Shown here piece by piece: positions 1-9,639 of a stretch of DNA of 64,000 nucleotides; position 1 is the stretch's first letter; the number at the start of each line of letters is the position of its first letter. Both the position numbers and the translations under genes were made by a program. The stretch comes from Bradyrhizobiaceae bacterium PARB1 (GTDB lineage Bacteria > Pseudomonadota > Alphaproteobacteria > Rhizobiales > Xanthobacteraceae), in assembly GCA_002256345.1 (NCBI GenBank), contig NKIY01000004.1, forward strand, positions 513,876-577,875. Reading direction: 5' to 3'. The notes below the pieces were generated by a model. That model saw nothing but the letters and a program-made list of their open reading frames with translations, was not told the origin of the DNA and did not search any database.

Positions 1-540
1 GATAGGATAGGGATCGCCGTAGTCGGACGGTCGCAGCCATCGGCCGGCGGTCTCGATCTCTGCGCGGATTTCCTGCGAGAACTCCTTCCACATCAGCTCT
101 TCGGTAAAATCCGGCGCGGGTGCGATAAGTACCAGCGCGCGCAGCGAAGCGCGACCGGCCTTGCCGCGCCGAGCGATGGCCCGCGCCAGCAGCAGCGCCA
201 TCCAGCCGCCCATGGACGAGCCGACCACGATCTGCGGGCCCTGACAGGCCGCATCGAAGGCGGCCAGACCGTCCTCGAGCCAGCTGCCGATGGTGCCGTC
301 CTCGAACTTACCGCCGGATTCGCCGTGGCCGGAATAATCGAACCGCACGCAGGCGCGGCCATGCTGCGCGGCCCATTCGTCCAGCGCCAACGCCTTGCCG
401 CCCTGCATATCGGACTTGAAACCGCTCATCCAGAACAGGCCAGGCGCTGCACCTTCGCGGACCCGCATGGCGATCTGCCGGCTCGACGCGCCGGAGCCAA
501 CGGTGACGAAGGTGGATTCGGGCGATATCGCCATGCTCAT
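1..540 (-). CDS. Alpha/beta hydrolase, C-terminus cut by window edge
   Basis: The frame is open from an ATG at 540 to base 1 without a stop, giving 180 residues; the C-terminus, with the expected catalytic His, lies outside. The nucleophile elbow GSSMGGW is a clear GxSxG motif, preceded by a segment containing VRFDYSGHGESGG, typical of the fold after strand 4. The sequence resembles the small ABHD10-like serine hydrolases and thioesterases of Alphaproteobacteria. The substrate cannot be told from sequence. It is divergent from infC, with about 300 bp between the starts. The fold is secure; the exact activity is open. Confidence 0.85.
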   Translation of the reverse strand, partial: MSMAISPESTFVTVGSGASSRQIAMRVREGAAPGLFWMSGFKSDMQGGKALALDEWAAQHGRACVRFDYSGHGESGGKFEDGTIGSWLEDGLAAFDAACQGPQIVVGSSMGGWMALLLARAIARRGKAGRASLRALVLIAPAPDFTEELMWKEFSQEIRAEIETAGRWLRPSDYGDPYPI

Positions 541-837
541 TCGAACAAACTCCGTTTGGCTGGGCCAACGGTGGTGTTTGCTGGAGCGACGCCGGAACGT
601 CAACGTACCGGGGAACGTCGCCGCCCGCAGGACGTTGCCGCACGGAACTGACGCTTGCGGAACGGGCCACAGCGCTCTATGTGGGCTGCGTCCGGTTGGC
701 GGACGATTGTCGGGTCTGGCGTGGCGGAAAAGCCGCGAATTGAGGCGACCTGATGCCGCGTTGCGTGAGTTTGCTTGCTCAGAACGCCTTATTCCGACAA
801 ACTGCCGCCTTCCCATCACAACATTGGAGAAGTCCCC

Positions 838-1377
<540 letters not shown>

Positions 1378-1403
1378 TCGCGATCAGGCCCATTCAGGAT
1401 TTC

Positions 1404-1431
1404 GGCCCGTCATTTTGGCGGGCCTTTTCTT
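1404..1431 (+). terminator. Intrinsic terminator after infC
   Basis: GGCCCG (1404-1409) pairs with CGGGCC (1419-1424) and is followed directly by TTTTCTTT. It lies 27 nt after the infC stop, so infC can be transcribed apart from rpmI-rplT. Confidence 0.85.
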
Positions 1432-1507
1432 TGGCCATCCGGCGAACGCCGGAATTCCTAGACACCGCGGGATGAAATAAACGCCAGCGCAGCAGTTGTG
1501 TCGACTG

Positions 1508-1546
1508 AGGCTATGGATCCCGGCATGCGCCGGGACGACGAACTTA
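1508..1546. repeat. Short intergenic palindrome (family H)
   Basis: A compact inverted repeat around GGATCCCGGCATGCGCCGGG, sited between the infC terminator and a leftward small gene. The form is that of dispersed REP-like palindromes in this bacterial group. I see only this copy in the window. Confidence 0.45.
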
Positions 1547-1690
1547 GCCCAGGATGAACGACAGCGCCCCGGCCAGAGCTGTCGCAGCGGCGAGGCCGGC
1601 GGCCACGAACAACCAGCCGGCTGCGGCCTGGGCGGCGGTTTCTTGCTGGATGGCGACCGCGCGGGCGGCGGTGCGTCGATTGCGGACCAT
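1544..1690 (-). CDS. Small single-pass membrane protein, 48 residues
   Basis: Begins MVRNRRTAARAVAIQQETAA and then has one long hydrophobic Ala/Leu-rich helix (about residues 26-46) ending SFILG. An AAAGGA sequence precedes the ATG at 1690 by about 8 nt, and the positive N-terminus followed by a helix suggests an inside-to-outside orientation. An upstream in-frame start would add about 29 residues but has poorer support. I do not recognise a family. It stands alone between infC and rpmI on the opposite strand. Confidence 0.5.
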   Translation of the reverse strand: MVRNRRTAARAVAIQQETAAQAAAGWLFVAAGLAAATALAGALSFILG

Positions 1691-1944
1691 TTTTACTGTC
1701 CTTTCAATGATCGAATGCTTCGCAGCAGATAGGCATGCATAGCCGAGTCGGCCAGAGCTGGGCCATCCTTTCCGCAAAAAGTTGAGACGCGTTAAACGTT
1801 GCCAAGCTGTCGCATCTCTGCCATAAGCCCAGCCTTCGTCGACCGGCTGATCAAGGGCTGCCGTGGCGACGTCCGTGCAGGTTCATTTCATTTCGGAAAT
1901 AACTGAGCACAATCAACGCTCTAACGAGCATTTTCGGCCGCTGC

Positions 1945-1965
1945 AGCGCCCTCCGGGGCGTTTTC
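1945..1965 (+). promoter_or_regulatory. Terminator-like hairpin in rpmI leader
   Basis: CGCCC (1947-1951) pairs with GGGCG (1956-1960) around a TCCG loop and is followed by TTTTC. The hairpin ends about 23 nt before the rpmI start and just before its Shine-Dalgarno sequence, so it could act as a transcription attenuator. L20-controlled leaders are known ahead of this operon in other bacteria; the link here is inferred. Confidence 0.4.
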
Positions 1966-1987
1966 TGCGTGGCTAGAGGAGAGCAAA

Positions 1988-2188
1988 ATGCCCAAGTTGA
2001 AGACCAAGTCGGGCGCTAAAAAGCGCTTCAAAGTCACCGGCACCGGCAAAGTTGTGTCGGCCCATGCCGGTAAGCGCCACGGTATGATCAAGCGGACGAA
2101 GAAGCAGATTCGTCAGCTCCGCGGTACCCGCGTGCTGTTCAAGACCGACGGCGACAATATCAAGCAGTACTTCCTGCCAAACGCCTGA
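1988..2188 (+). CDS. rpmI: 50S ribosomal protein bL35
   Basis: A 66-residue, highly basic protein beginning [20 protein letters not shown] and containing [16 protein letters not shown], the standard bL35 pattern at standard length. It sits in the large ribosomal subunit. An AGAGGAGAG sequence is well placed before the ATG. rplT follows after 69 bp, the usual rpmI-rplT pair. A terminator-like hairpin lies just ahead of the gene, which suggests leader control of the pair. Confidence 0.97.
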   Translation: MPKLKTKSGAKKRFKVTGTGKVVSAHAGKRHGMIKRTKKQIRQLRGTRVLFKTDGDNIKQYFLPNA

Positions 2189-2257
2189 TCCCCTGCCACT
2201 GCGCGAACAGCGCGGTGCATTCACCCCTTTTGTTATTTCAGATGAAGGAGATCAGTC

Positions 2258-2617
2258 ATGGCTCGCGTTAAACGCGGTGTGACGGCTCATGCCAAGCACA
2301 AGAAAGTCTACAAGGCCGCCAAGGGTTTCCGCGGTCGTCGCAAGAACACCATCCGCGCCGCAAAGGCCGCCGTCGACAAGGCCGGCCAATATGCGTTCCG
2401 CGATCGCAAGCGCAAGAAGCGTACGTTCCGCGCCCTCTGGATTCAGCGCCTCAACGCTGCCGTCCGTCCGCTCGGCATGACCTACAGCGTGTTTATCAAC
2501 GGTCTTGCCAAGTCCGGCATCACTGTCGACCGCAAGGTTCTGTCTGATCTCGCGATCAACGAACCGGCGGCGTTCAACGCGATCGCTGAGAAGGCCAAGG
2601 CTGCTCTCGCAGCCTAA
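2258..2617 (+). CDS. rplT: 50S ribosomal protein bL20
   Basis: A 119-residue basic protein starting [20 protein letters not shown], with the long N-terminal helix ([20 protein letters not shown]) and the globular C-domain ([20 protein letters not shown]). bL20 is an early 50S assembly protein that binds 23S rRNA and in several bacteria represses its own operon. AAGGAG lies upstream of the ATG. pheS follows after 184 bp that contain a long hairpin, so cotranscription with pheST is possible but conditional. Confidence 0.97.
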   Translation: MARVKRGVTAHAKHKKVYKAAKGFRGRRKNTIRAAKAAVDKAGQYAFRDRKRKKRTFRALWIQRLNAAVRPLGMTYSVFINGLAKSGITVDRKVLSDLAINEPAAFNAIAEKAKAALAA

Positions 2618-2652
2618 ACCTCTCCGCTTCCCGCGGATCTATCGACATTGTC

Positions 2653-2697
2653 ATGGCCGGGCAGCAGCGCTCTCAAGAGCGCTCCTGTTCCGGCCAT
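2653..2697 (+). promoter_or_regulatory. Long two-tier hairpin between rplT and pheS
   Basis: ATGGCCGG (2653-2660) pairs with CCGGCCAT (2690-2697), and within this AGCGCTC (2666-2672) pairs with GAGCGCT (2677-2683) around a TCAA tetraloop. No U-tract follows, so it may stabilise the rplT mRNA end or be a processing site, not a strong intrinsic terminator. Confidence 0.5.
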
Positions 2698-2770
2698 TGG
2701 CGTCTTAAATCCCTGCAAAACCGTGCTGTAGAACGGCGCACCCGAGCTCCTTCGGGGACGACGACAGCAA

Positions 2771-2788
2771 GAGGCGCCCGCCTCTTTG
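2771..2788 (+). promoter_or_regulatory. Small hairpin ahead of the pheS ribosome binding site
   Basis: GAGGC (2771-2775) pairs with GCCTC (2780-2784) with a GCCC loop and is followed by TTTG. It ends a few bases before the pheS GAGG (2792-2795). I found no Phe-rich leader peptide here, so a pheM-like attenuator is not supported; the role is uncertain. Confidence 0.25.
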
Positions 2789-2801
2789 ATCGAGGTTGCC
2801 G

Positions 2802-3884
2802 ATGTCCGACCTGACGACGCTCCAACAACAGATCCTCGCCGATATCGCCGGCGCCAGCGACGAAGCCGCGCTGGAAGCCGTGCGCGTCGGCGCGCTCGGC
2901 AAAAAGGGCTCCATCTCCGCGCTGCTCGCGACGCTCGGCAAGATGACACCGGAAGAGCGCAAGACCGAGGGCGCTGCGATCAATCTCGCCAAGGATGCCG
3001 TAACGCAGGCGCTGACCGCGCGCCGCGACGTGCTGAAGAGCGCCGCGCTGGATGCGCGCCTCGCCTCGGAAACGATCGATGTGACGCTTCCCTTGCGTGA
3101 AAACCCGGCCGAACTCGGCCGCGTGCATCCGCTCAGCCAGACCTGGGACGAACTGACCACGATCTTCGCCGATATGGGTTTTGCCGTTGCCGAAGGTCCG
3201 GACATCGAGACCGACGACTACAACTTCACCAAGCTGAATTTCCCCGAGGGCCATCCGGCCCGCGAGATGCACGACACCTTCTACTTCAATCCGAAGGAAG
3301 ACGGCTCGCGCCTGCTGCTGCGCACGCACACCTCACCGGTGCAAGTGCGCACCATGCTGAGCCAGAAGCCGCCGATCCGCGTGATCTGTCCGGGCCGCAC
3401 CTATCGCAGCGACAGCGACCAGACGCATACGCCGATGTTCCATCAGGTCGAAGGCCTCGTCATCGACAAGACCTCGCATCTCGGCCACCTCAAATGGATT
3501 CTGCAGGAATTCTGCAAGGCCTTCTTCGAGGTCGATCACGTCAATATGCGCTTCCGCCCGTCCTTCTTCCCGTTCACCGAGCCATCGCTGGAAGTCGATA
3601 TCCAGTGCCGCCGCGACAAGAACGAGATCCGTTTCGGTGAAGGCGAGGATTGGCTGGAAATTCTCGGCTGCGGCATGGTGCATCCGAATGTGCTGCGCGC
3701 CTGCGATATCGATCCCGATGTGTATCAGGGCTTCGCCTGGGGCATGGGCATCGACCGTATCGCGATGCTGAAATACGGCATGGCCGACCTGCGTCAGCTG
3801 TTCGAGGGCGACGTACGCTGGCTCAACCACTACGGCTTCAAGCCGCTCGAAATGCCGACCCTGGCCGGAGGACTGAGCACGTGA
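2802..3884 (+). CDS. pheS: Phenylalanine--tRNA ligase alpha subunit
   Basis: The catalytic subunit (360 residues) of the heterotetramer that charges tRNA-Phe in the cytosol. An N-terminal coiled-coil region (about residues 1-90) precedes the class II core. Motif 2 is visible as [20 protein letters not shown] and motif 3 as [19 protein letters not shown] chose the ATG at 2802, which has GAGG 6 nt upstream; a TTG two codons earlier is also in frame. The stop overlaps the pheT GTG by 4 bases, implying translational coupling that keeps the subunits balanced. Confidence 0.97.
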   Translation: MSDLTTLQQQILADIAGASDEAALEAVRVGALGKKGSISALLATLGKMTPEERKTEGAAINLAKDAVTQALTARRDVLKSAALDARLASETIDVTLPLRENPAELGRVHPLSQTWDELTTIFADMGFAVAEGPDIETDDYNFTKLNFPEGHPAREMHDTFYFNPKEDGSRLLLRTHTSPVQVRTMLSQKPPIRVICPGRTYRSDSDQTHTPMFHQVEGLVIDKTSHLGHLKWILQEFCKAFFEVDHVNMRFRPSFFPFTEPSLEVDIQCRRDKNEIRFGEGEDWLEILGCGMVHPNVLRACDIDPDVYQGFAWGMGIDRIAMLKYGMADLRQLFEGDVRWLNHYGFKPLEMPTLAGGLST

Positions 3885-6286
3885 AATTCTCCCTCTCCTG
3901 GCTGAAGGATCATCTCGATACCGACGCGACTCTGGATCAGCTGAGCGAAAAGCTCACCATGATCGGGCTCGAGGTCGAGCATATCGAGGACAAGGCAAAG
4001 CTGCTGGCGCCGTTCACGATCGCTGAGATCGTGACAGCCGAGCAGCATCCGAATGCGGATCGCCTGCGCGTCTGCACCGTGAATGCCGGCGATGACAAGC
4101 CGTTGCAGATCGTCTGCGGCGCGCCGAATGCGCGTGCGGGTCTGAAGACCGTACTAGCACGGCCCGGCACCTATATTCCGGGCAAGGACTTCACCATCGG
4201 CCTCGGCAATATCCGCGGTGTCGAAAGCCAGGGCATGATGTGCTCGGCCGGTGAGCTCGGCCTGCCCGACGCGATCGACGGCATCATCGAGCTTCCCGCC
4301 GATGCGCCGGTCGGCGCGGTGTATCCGGATTGGGCCAAGCTCGGCGATCCCGTGATCGAGATCAATCTGACGCCGAACCGTCAGGATTGCACCGGCGTTG
4401 CCGGCATCGCGCGCGATCTTGCGGCTGCCGATATGGGTACCTTCAAGAATCCCGGCATCAAGCCGATCAAGGGTGAATTCCCGTGCCCGGTGAAGGTGAC
4501 GGTCGAAGACAGCAAGCTTTGCCCGGGCTTCGCGCTGCGCCTCGTGCGCGGTGTGAAGAACGGCCCGTCGCCGGAATGGCTGCAGAAGAAGCTGACCTCG
4601 ATCGGCCTGCGCCCGATCAACGCGCTGGTGGACATCACCAACTACCTGACCTTCGATCGCGCGCGTCCGCTGCATGTGTTCGACGCGGCCAAGGTGAAGG
4701 GCGATCTCGTCGTGCGACGCGCCAAGGATGGCGAGACGCTGCTGGCGCTTGATGGCAAGACCTACAAGCTCGACGACAAGGTCTGCGTCATCGCCGATGA
4801 ACACGGCGTCGAATCGCTGGCCGGCATCATGGGCGGTGAAGCCTCGGGCTGTTCGGACGACACCACCGATGTGCTGATCGAATCCGCGCTGTGGAACGAG
4901 ATCAACATCGCGCAGACCGGCCGCAAGCTCGGCATCAATTCGGATGCTCGCTATCGCTTCGAGCGCGGCGTTGATCCCGTCTTCATGGTGCCCGGTCTCG
5001 AACTCGCGACCAGGCTCGTCATGGAGCTGTGCGGCGGCACCCCGTCGGAAAGCATCGTCGTCGGCAAGAGCTATGGCGAAGATCGCCTGATCGACTTCCC
5101 GATCGCGGAAGTGAAGCGCCTCGCTGCCATCGATGTGCCGTTCCCCGAAATGCGGATCATCCTCAACCGGCTCGGCTTCTCGGTCGCCGGCAATGGTCCC
5201 GTGGTGAAGGTCGCCGTGCCTTCGTGGCGTATGGACGTCACGGGGAAGGCCGACATCGTCGAAGAAATCATGCGCATTGTCGGCGTCGACAAGGTACCGC
5301 TGACGCCGTTCCCCCGTGGCGATGCCCAGCGCAAGCCGGTGTTGACCCAGATCCAGCAGCGCACCCGCCGCGCCAAACGCGGCCTCGCCGCGCGTGGCCT
5401 TGTCGAGGCCGTGACCTGGTCGTTCATCTCCAAACCGCATGCGGAAGTGTTCGGCGGCGGCAAGCCCGAGCTCGCGCTGGCCAATCCGATTGCATCCGAT
5501 CTCTCGGACATGCGGCCGAGCCTCTTGCCGGGCTTGATCGCCGTCGCTCAGGCCAATGCGCATCGCGGGTCGTCCGATCTCGCACTGTTCGAAGTCGGTC
5601 AGATCTTCAAGGGCGATCGCCCGCAGGACCAGTTCATGGCCGCTGCAGGCATCCGTCGCGGTCTCGCTTCGTCGAATGGCACTGGCCGTCATTGGACCGG
5701 CGCCAGCGCTGCCAACGCGCTCGATGCCAAGGCCGATGCTTTCGCCGTGCTCGCAGCCGCGGGCGCGCCCATGCAGGCGCTGCAGATCGTTCCCGGCGGT
5801 GCCGACTGGCTGCATCCGGGCCGTTCGGGCACGATCCAGATCGGACCACAGAACATTCTCGGCTACTTTGGCGAGCTGCATCCGCGCACGCTGGAAGCGC
5901 TCGGCGCCGATGGCCCGCTGATGGCCTTCGAAGTCATCCTCGATCGTATCCCCGACGCCAAGCAGAAGGCGACTCGCGCCAAGCCGTTGCTGGAACTCTC
6001 TGCGTTCCAGCCTGTGTCGCGCGATTTCGCCTTCATCGTCGATCGCAAGGTGAGTTCCGGCGATATCGTCAAGGCCGCTGCCGGCGTGGACAAGAAGCTG
6101 GTGACCGGTGTCACCGTGTTCGACATCTATGAAGGCAAGGGCATCGACGACGACAAGAAATCGGTGGCGATTGCCGTGACCATCCAGCCGCGTGAAAAGA
6201 CCCTCACCGATCAGGAGATCGATGCGGTGGCTGCCAAGATCGTGGCGGAAGTGACGAAGAAGACGGGCGGCACGTTGCGCGCATGA
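3881..6286 (+). CDS. pheT: Phenylalanine--tRNA ligase beta subunit
   Basis: 801 residues, standard for the long bacterial PheT. It starts with GTG at 3881 (protein begins [11 protein letters not shown] after the initiator) inside the pheS stop. Domain order: N-terminal module, tRNA-binding OB domain (about 40-150), B3/B4 editing domain that hydrolyses Tyr-tRNA-Phe (about 210-380), B5 domain, catalytic-like core, and the C-terminal ferredoxin-fold anticodon-binding domain (about 705-800). The last codons overlap the next gene by 4 bases. Confidence 0.97.
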   Translation: MKFSLSWLKDHLDTDATLDQLSEKLTMIGLEVEHIEDKAKLLAPFTIAEIVTAEQHPNADRLRVCTVNAGDDKPLQIVCGAPNARAGLKTVLARPGTYIPGKDFTIGLGNIRGVESQGMMCSAGELGLPDAIDGIIELPADAPVGAVYPDWAKLGDPVIEINLTPNRQDCTGVAGIARDLAAADMGTFKNPGIKPIKGEFPCPVKVTVEDSKLCPGFALRLVRGVKNGPSPEWLQKKLTSIGLRPINALVDITNYLTFDRARPLHVFDAAKVKGDLVVRRAKDGETLLALDGKTYKLDDKVCVIADEHGVESLAGIMGGEASGCSDDTTDVLIESALWNEINIAQTGRKLGINSDARYRFERGVDPVFMVPGLELATRLVMELCGGTPSESIVVGKSYGEDRLIDFPIAEVKRLAAIDVPFPEMRIILNRLGFSVAGNGPVVKVAVPSWRMDVTGKADIVEEIMRIVGVDKVPLTPFPRGDAQRKPVLTQIQQRTRRAKRGLAARGLVEAVTWSFISKPHAEVFGGGKPELALANPIASDLSDMRPSLLPGLIAVAQANAHRGSSDLALFEVGQIFKGDRPQDQFMAAAGIRRGLASSNGTGRHWTGASAANALDAKADAFAVLAAAGAPMQALQIVPGGADWLHPGRSGTIQIGPQNILGYFGELHPRTLEALGADGPLMAFEVILDRIPDAKQKATRAKPLLELSAFQPVSRDFAFIVDRKVSSGDIVKAAAGVDKKLVTGVTVFDIYEGKGIDDDKKSVAIAVTIQPREKTLTDQEIDAVAAKIVAEVTKKTGGTLRA

Positions 6287-7050
6287 TGGAGACGCTCGGC
6301 CTGGTCGCCTATTCGACCACGTCGCTCGTCCTCATTGCGATTGCGGCTTTCGTTGCCGGCCTTGCCCGCGGCTTCTCGGGCTTCGGTTCGGCGCTGATCT
6401 TCATCCCGTTGGCGTCGAGCATCGTCGGCGCCAAAGTCGCGTCACCACTACTGCTGCTGATCGATTTCGTGACCTCGCTGGCCTTGATCCCGAATGCCGC
6501 GCGGCATGCGGACAAGCGTGATGTCAGCATTATTTCCCTCGGCGCCCTGATCGGCGTACCCGTTGGCACCGTGGCGCTGGCATTCGCCGATCCGCTGACC
6601 GTGCGCTGGGGCATCGCGGCGTTGATCATCGCGCTGCTGTCGCTGCTTGCATCGGGCTGGCGGTATCCGGGCCAGCCGACCATCCCGGTGACGATCAGCG
6701 TGGGAACGTTGGCCGGCTTTTTCGGCGGCCTGGCACAACTCGGCGGCCCGCCCGTCGTGTTGTATTGGCTGCGCGATGCCGCCGTCGCTGCCGTGGTGCG
6801 CGCGAATATTATTCTCTACTTCGCCATCGCCGATGTGCTGATCACCATCAGCTATTCGATCGGCGGCTTGTGGAGCACAGCAATTCTCGGCCTCGCTGTT
6901 ATCACAGGGCCGCTATTCGGAATCGGCCTTTGGATCGGCTCAAAGCTGTTCGGCAAGGCGAGCGACGAGCTGTTCCGACGCATCTGCTACGCGCTGATCG
7001 CGGTCTCAGCTGTCATCGGCTTACCGCTGTTCGACGGAATATTGCACTGA
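6283..7050 (+). CDS. TSUP family (TauE/SafE) membrane permease
   Basis: 255 residues with about seven to eight hydrophobic segments. The N-terminal repeat contains [17 protein letters not shown] and the matching C-terminal repeat contains [17 protein letters not shown], the paired signature of the TauE/SafE/TSUP family. Members move small anions such as sulfite, sulfoacetate or other organic sulfonates, usually outward; the substrate here cannot be assigned. The ATG overlaps the pheT stop (ATGA), so it is translated from the pheST mRNA, an odd pairing with no obvious functional link. Confidence 0.88.
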   Translation: MMETLGLVAYSTTSLVLIAIAAFVAGLARGFSGFGSALIFIPLASSIVGAKVASPLLLLIDFVTSLALIPNAARHADKRDVSIISLGALIGVPVGTVALAFADPLTVRWGIAALIIALLSLLASGWRYPGQPTIPVTISVGTLAGFFGGLAQLGGPPVVLYWLRDAAVAAVVRANIILYFAIADVLITISYSIGGLWSTAILGLAVITGPLFGIGLWIGSKLFGKASDELFRRICYALIAVSAVIGLPLFDGILH

Positions 7051-7122
7051 CCTTGCGTGACTTGCGGTGCCAGCCGACGCTGCGCTAGGGTCTCTCCAAT
7101 TCAAGAACAACGGGAGAAAACC

Positions 7123-8070
7123 ATGATCGATCGCCGGGGCATGCTGAAGTTTGCCGCTGCCGGCGTTACGATCTTCGCGACGCACCCCGCGCTGGCGCAG
7201 GCACCGGTAAAGCCGCGCACCAGGATCATATTTCTTGGCACCAAGGGCGGCCCGCGCGTCGGCATCGGTGCATCCAATCCCGCGAACCTCGTTGTCGTCA
7301 ACGACACGCCATTCGTGATCGATTGCGGCATGGGCGTCAGCCGGCAACTGGTCAATGCCGGCGTGCCGATTCCCTCGGTGAAGTATATCTTCATCAGCCA
7401 CCACCATTCCGATCATAATCTGGAATACGGCAACCTGGTCTACAATGCCTGGGCCGCAGGTCTCTCGACGCCGATCCACTCATTCGGTCCCAAGGGCATC
7501 GAGGCAATGACCCGGACTTACTGGGAGCTGAACAAATTCGACGTCGATACCCGCATCGAAGATGAAGGCCGCCCCGACCCGCGGCCTCTGCTCGTTGCCA
7601 AGGATGTCACGGAGGATGGCGTGGTGCTGCACACCGCCGACGTAAAGGTGACGGCGTTCCGCACGCCGCATCCGCCGATCGTCGACAACTTCGCCTACAA
7701 ATTCGAGACACCCGACGGCATCATCGTGTTCTCCAGCGACACCGCTTACAACCCGAAGCTCGCAGAGTTCGCCAAGGGGGCGGACGTGCTGGTGCATGAG
7801 GCACTCTACGTGCCCGGCGTCGACCGGCTGGTGATCAAGACGAAGAACGGCGCGACGTTGAAAAAACATTTGATGGAGAGCCACACCACCACCGAGGATG
7901 TCGGCCGAATAGCCACCGCGGCTGGCGTGAAGGTGCTTGTGCTCAGCCATTTCGTGCCGGGCGACGATCCCGAAGTCACCGACGAGAACTGGATCGAAGG
8001 TGCGCGCAAGAATTTTTCCGGTAAGATCATCGTGGCCAAGGATCTCATGCAGCTGACGCTGCCGATTTAG
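7123..8070 (+). CDS. Exported metallo-beta-lactamase-fold hydrolase
   Basis: 315 residues from the ATG at 7123, with GGGAG 7-8 nt upstream. The N-terminus (MIDRRGMLKFAAAG, then cleavage near ALAQA) is a twin-arginine-like signal peptide, so the protein is probably periplasmic. The zinc motif ISHHHSDHNLEYG (HxHxDH) is intact, and later His and Asp ligands are visible in FSSDTAYN and in LVLSHFVPGDD. The overall pattern matches the RNase Z/arylsulfatase-like branch of the superfamily. The substrate is unknown. It is convergent with the amine oxidase, leaving 25 bp. Confidence 0.87.
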   Translation: MIDRRGMLKFAAAGVTIFATHPALAQAPVKPRTRIIFLGTKGGPRVGIGASNPANLVVVNDTPFVIDCGMGVSRQLVNAGVPIPSVKYIFISHHHSDHNLEYGNLVYNAWAAGLSTPIHSFGPKGIEAMTRTYWELNKFDVDTRIEDEGRPDPRPLLVAKDVTEDGVVLHTADVKVTAFRTPHPPIVDNFAYKFETPDGIIVFSSDTAYNPKLAEFAKGADVLVHEALYVPGVDRLVIKTKNGATLKKHLMESHTTTEDVGRIATAAGVKVLVLSHFVPGDDPEVTDENWIEGARKNFSGKIIVAKDLMQLTLPI

Positions 8071-8095
8071 CGCCAGTAACAGTCTCACGTCGCGG

Positions 8096-9499
8096 CTACT
8101 CCAACCCCGTTCCGCTCGACCGTTGTCGCCGCTGCTTGGTCCGCATCGACTTTTCCGGCTCTCGCTCCTTCACCGCGCCGATCCGCTTCAGCGCTGCGTC
8201 TGCCGCGCGTTCGCCGGTTTGCCATGCGCCGTCAACGGTGCCCCATAGCGTCTCGTGAGTCGCTTCCCCCGCGATGAAGAGACTGCCCATCGGCTCGGCG
8301 AGCACCCGCCGGGCAAGTTGCCCACCCGGCGCTGCGGCGGACATCGCGCCGAGGATGAAGGGCGCCGTATCCCAGCGTGTGACCTTGCTGCGCTGGACGG
8401 CATTCTTCACATCGCTGCCGAACAGTTTTATGAGCCATTCGGTCGCAAAACCGGTCATCGCGGCTTCGCCCTGCGCTGCAAGGCCGCGGCCGAATGAGCC
8501 CGCAACATCGACTGTGCATAGCGAGGAGCCGCCGATATTGGCGAACAGTGCGCCGGTGCGCGAGTTCGTGCTCTGCTCGATCATAAGCTCGTCGCGGCCG
8601 AGGCCGAGCGGATTGCCTTTCAGTTCGAGCACGACGCGATCGTAGCTGCCGAGGGTGAGCTTCGATGCAGCGTCGAGCTGACGCTTCGGCAACTCCGGCG
8701 TGAATTTAATAGCCCCCGCATTCAGCACATTGCTCGACACGGTGACGATGATGGCATGGGCGGCGATGCGGCCTGCTGCCGTCTCAACGCCGATGTCGCG
8801 GCCACTCCATGCGATGCGTGTGGCCGGCGTCGACAGCGCGACAGGCACGCTCTCACCGAGCTTCGCCATCACTGCGCCAAGTCCCTGCCGCGTGGCGACC
8901 GAGATCGCACGGTCCTCCGCGCGGGATTGATCGAGCACCGAGAGATCTTTCAGATCCTTGCCGGTGGCGTAGGCACCAAGGGCGAAATCGACGGTGGCGC
9001 CCCAATCACCGAGATCCTTTGGCAGCGCAGCCGCGCAAGAGCCGTCGCCGCGACGCGCCGCCTCGTCGATCGCGCGGGTGGCACGCACAAAGGTGGCCAG
9101 GAGGTCTTCGGTCTCTGCGGCGCGCGCATTGCGACGGCCGATACGCAGTTTCTGGCTTGGCGGCGAGGGCGAAACCTCGATGCCGGCGCCGCGCGCGAGC
9201 TTGACCAGAACATTGGTCTCCGGCGTATGCAGCCAGCGCGCGCCGAGATCGAGCGGAACGTCGAAGGTCGAACTGTCGGTTGCGCAGCGCCCGCCGATCT
9301 GCGCCGACGCTTCCAGCACGATGACCTTGCGCCCGGCGGCCTGAATGCGCCGCGCCGCTGCAATACCGGCAGCGCCCGCGCCGACCACGACCACATCGGC
9401 ATCGCGCGGCAATGTCGCAGCCCGCGCCCTTGCGCTGAGGAGTGGCGCAAGCGTCAATCCAGCCGACGCCGATAGAAATGCGCGGCGCGAGAAAGTCAT
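8096..9499 (-). CDS. Tat-exported flavin monoamine oxidase family protein
   Basis: 467 residues. A canonical twin-arginine signal (SRRAFLSASAGL, with cleavage near SARARAA) is followed by the FAD-binding dinucleotide fold VVVVGAGAAGIAAARRI and the VLEASAQIGGRCATD segment. The C-terminal part has the family's second FAD motif, GSLFIAGEATHETLWGTVDGA. Members oxidise primary or polyamines to aldehydes with release of ammonia and hydrogen peroxide, but amino-acid or other substrates are possible. The C-terminal tail after the FAD motif is Arg/Lys-rich. It is divergent from the YiiX-like gene over a 140 bp shared promoter region. Confidence 0.88.
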   Translation of the reverse strand: MTFSRRAFLSASAGLTLAPLLSARARAATLPRDADVVVVGAGAAGIAAARRIQAAGRKVIVLEASAQIGGRCATDSSTFDVPLDLGARWLHTPETNVLVKLARGAGIEVSPSPPSQKLRIGRRNARAAETEDLLATFVRATRAIDEAARRGDGSCAAALPKDLGDWGATVDFALGAYATGKDLKDLSVLDQSRAEDRAISVATRQGLGAVMAKLGESVPVALSTPATRIAWSGRDIGVETAAGRIAAHAIIVTVSSNVLNAGAIKFTPELPKRQLDAASKLTLGSYDRVVLELKGNPLGLGRDELMIEQSTNSRTGALFANIGGSSLCTVDVAGSFGRGLAAQGEAAMTGFATEWLIKLFGSDVKNAVQRSKVTRWDTAPFILGAMSAAAPGGQLARRVLAEPMGSLFIAGEATHETLWGTVDGAWQTGERAADAALKRIGAVKEREPEKSMRTKQRRQRSSGTGLE

Positions 9500-9639
9500 G
9501 ATATGGTTTCCGAAATCGTACCGAGCATGAGAACGTCCCGCGAACCTTGCAGTATTCGCCTGCAGGCAGCAACCCTCACAGTGAAGCGCGCGTTAACACC
9601 GATGCTCGTGCATGAACCAAATTGCAATGGCTCGCGTCC

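Noticed and set aside
2618-2801. A Phe-rich leader peptide (pheM-like) for pheST
   Set aside because: I searched the leader for a short frame with Phe codons before the hairpin and found none.
4154-5881. A 575-codon open frame on the minus strand across pheT
   Set aside because: It is antisense to conserved pheT, has no family features, and is rich in Arg, Asp and His as expected for shadow frames in GC-rich DNA.
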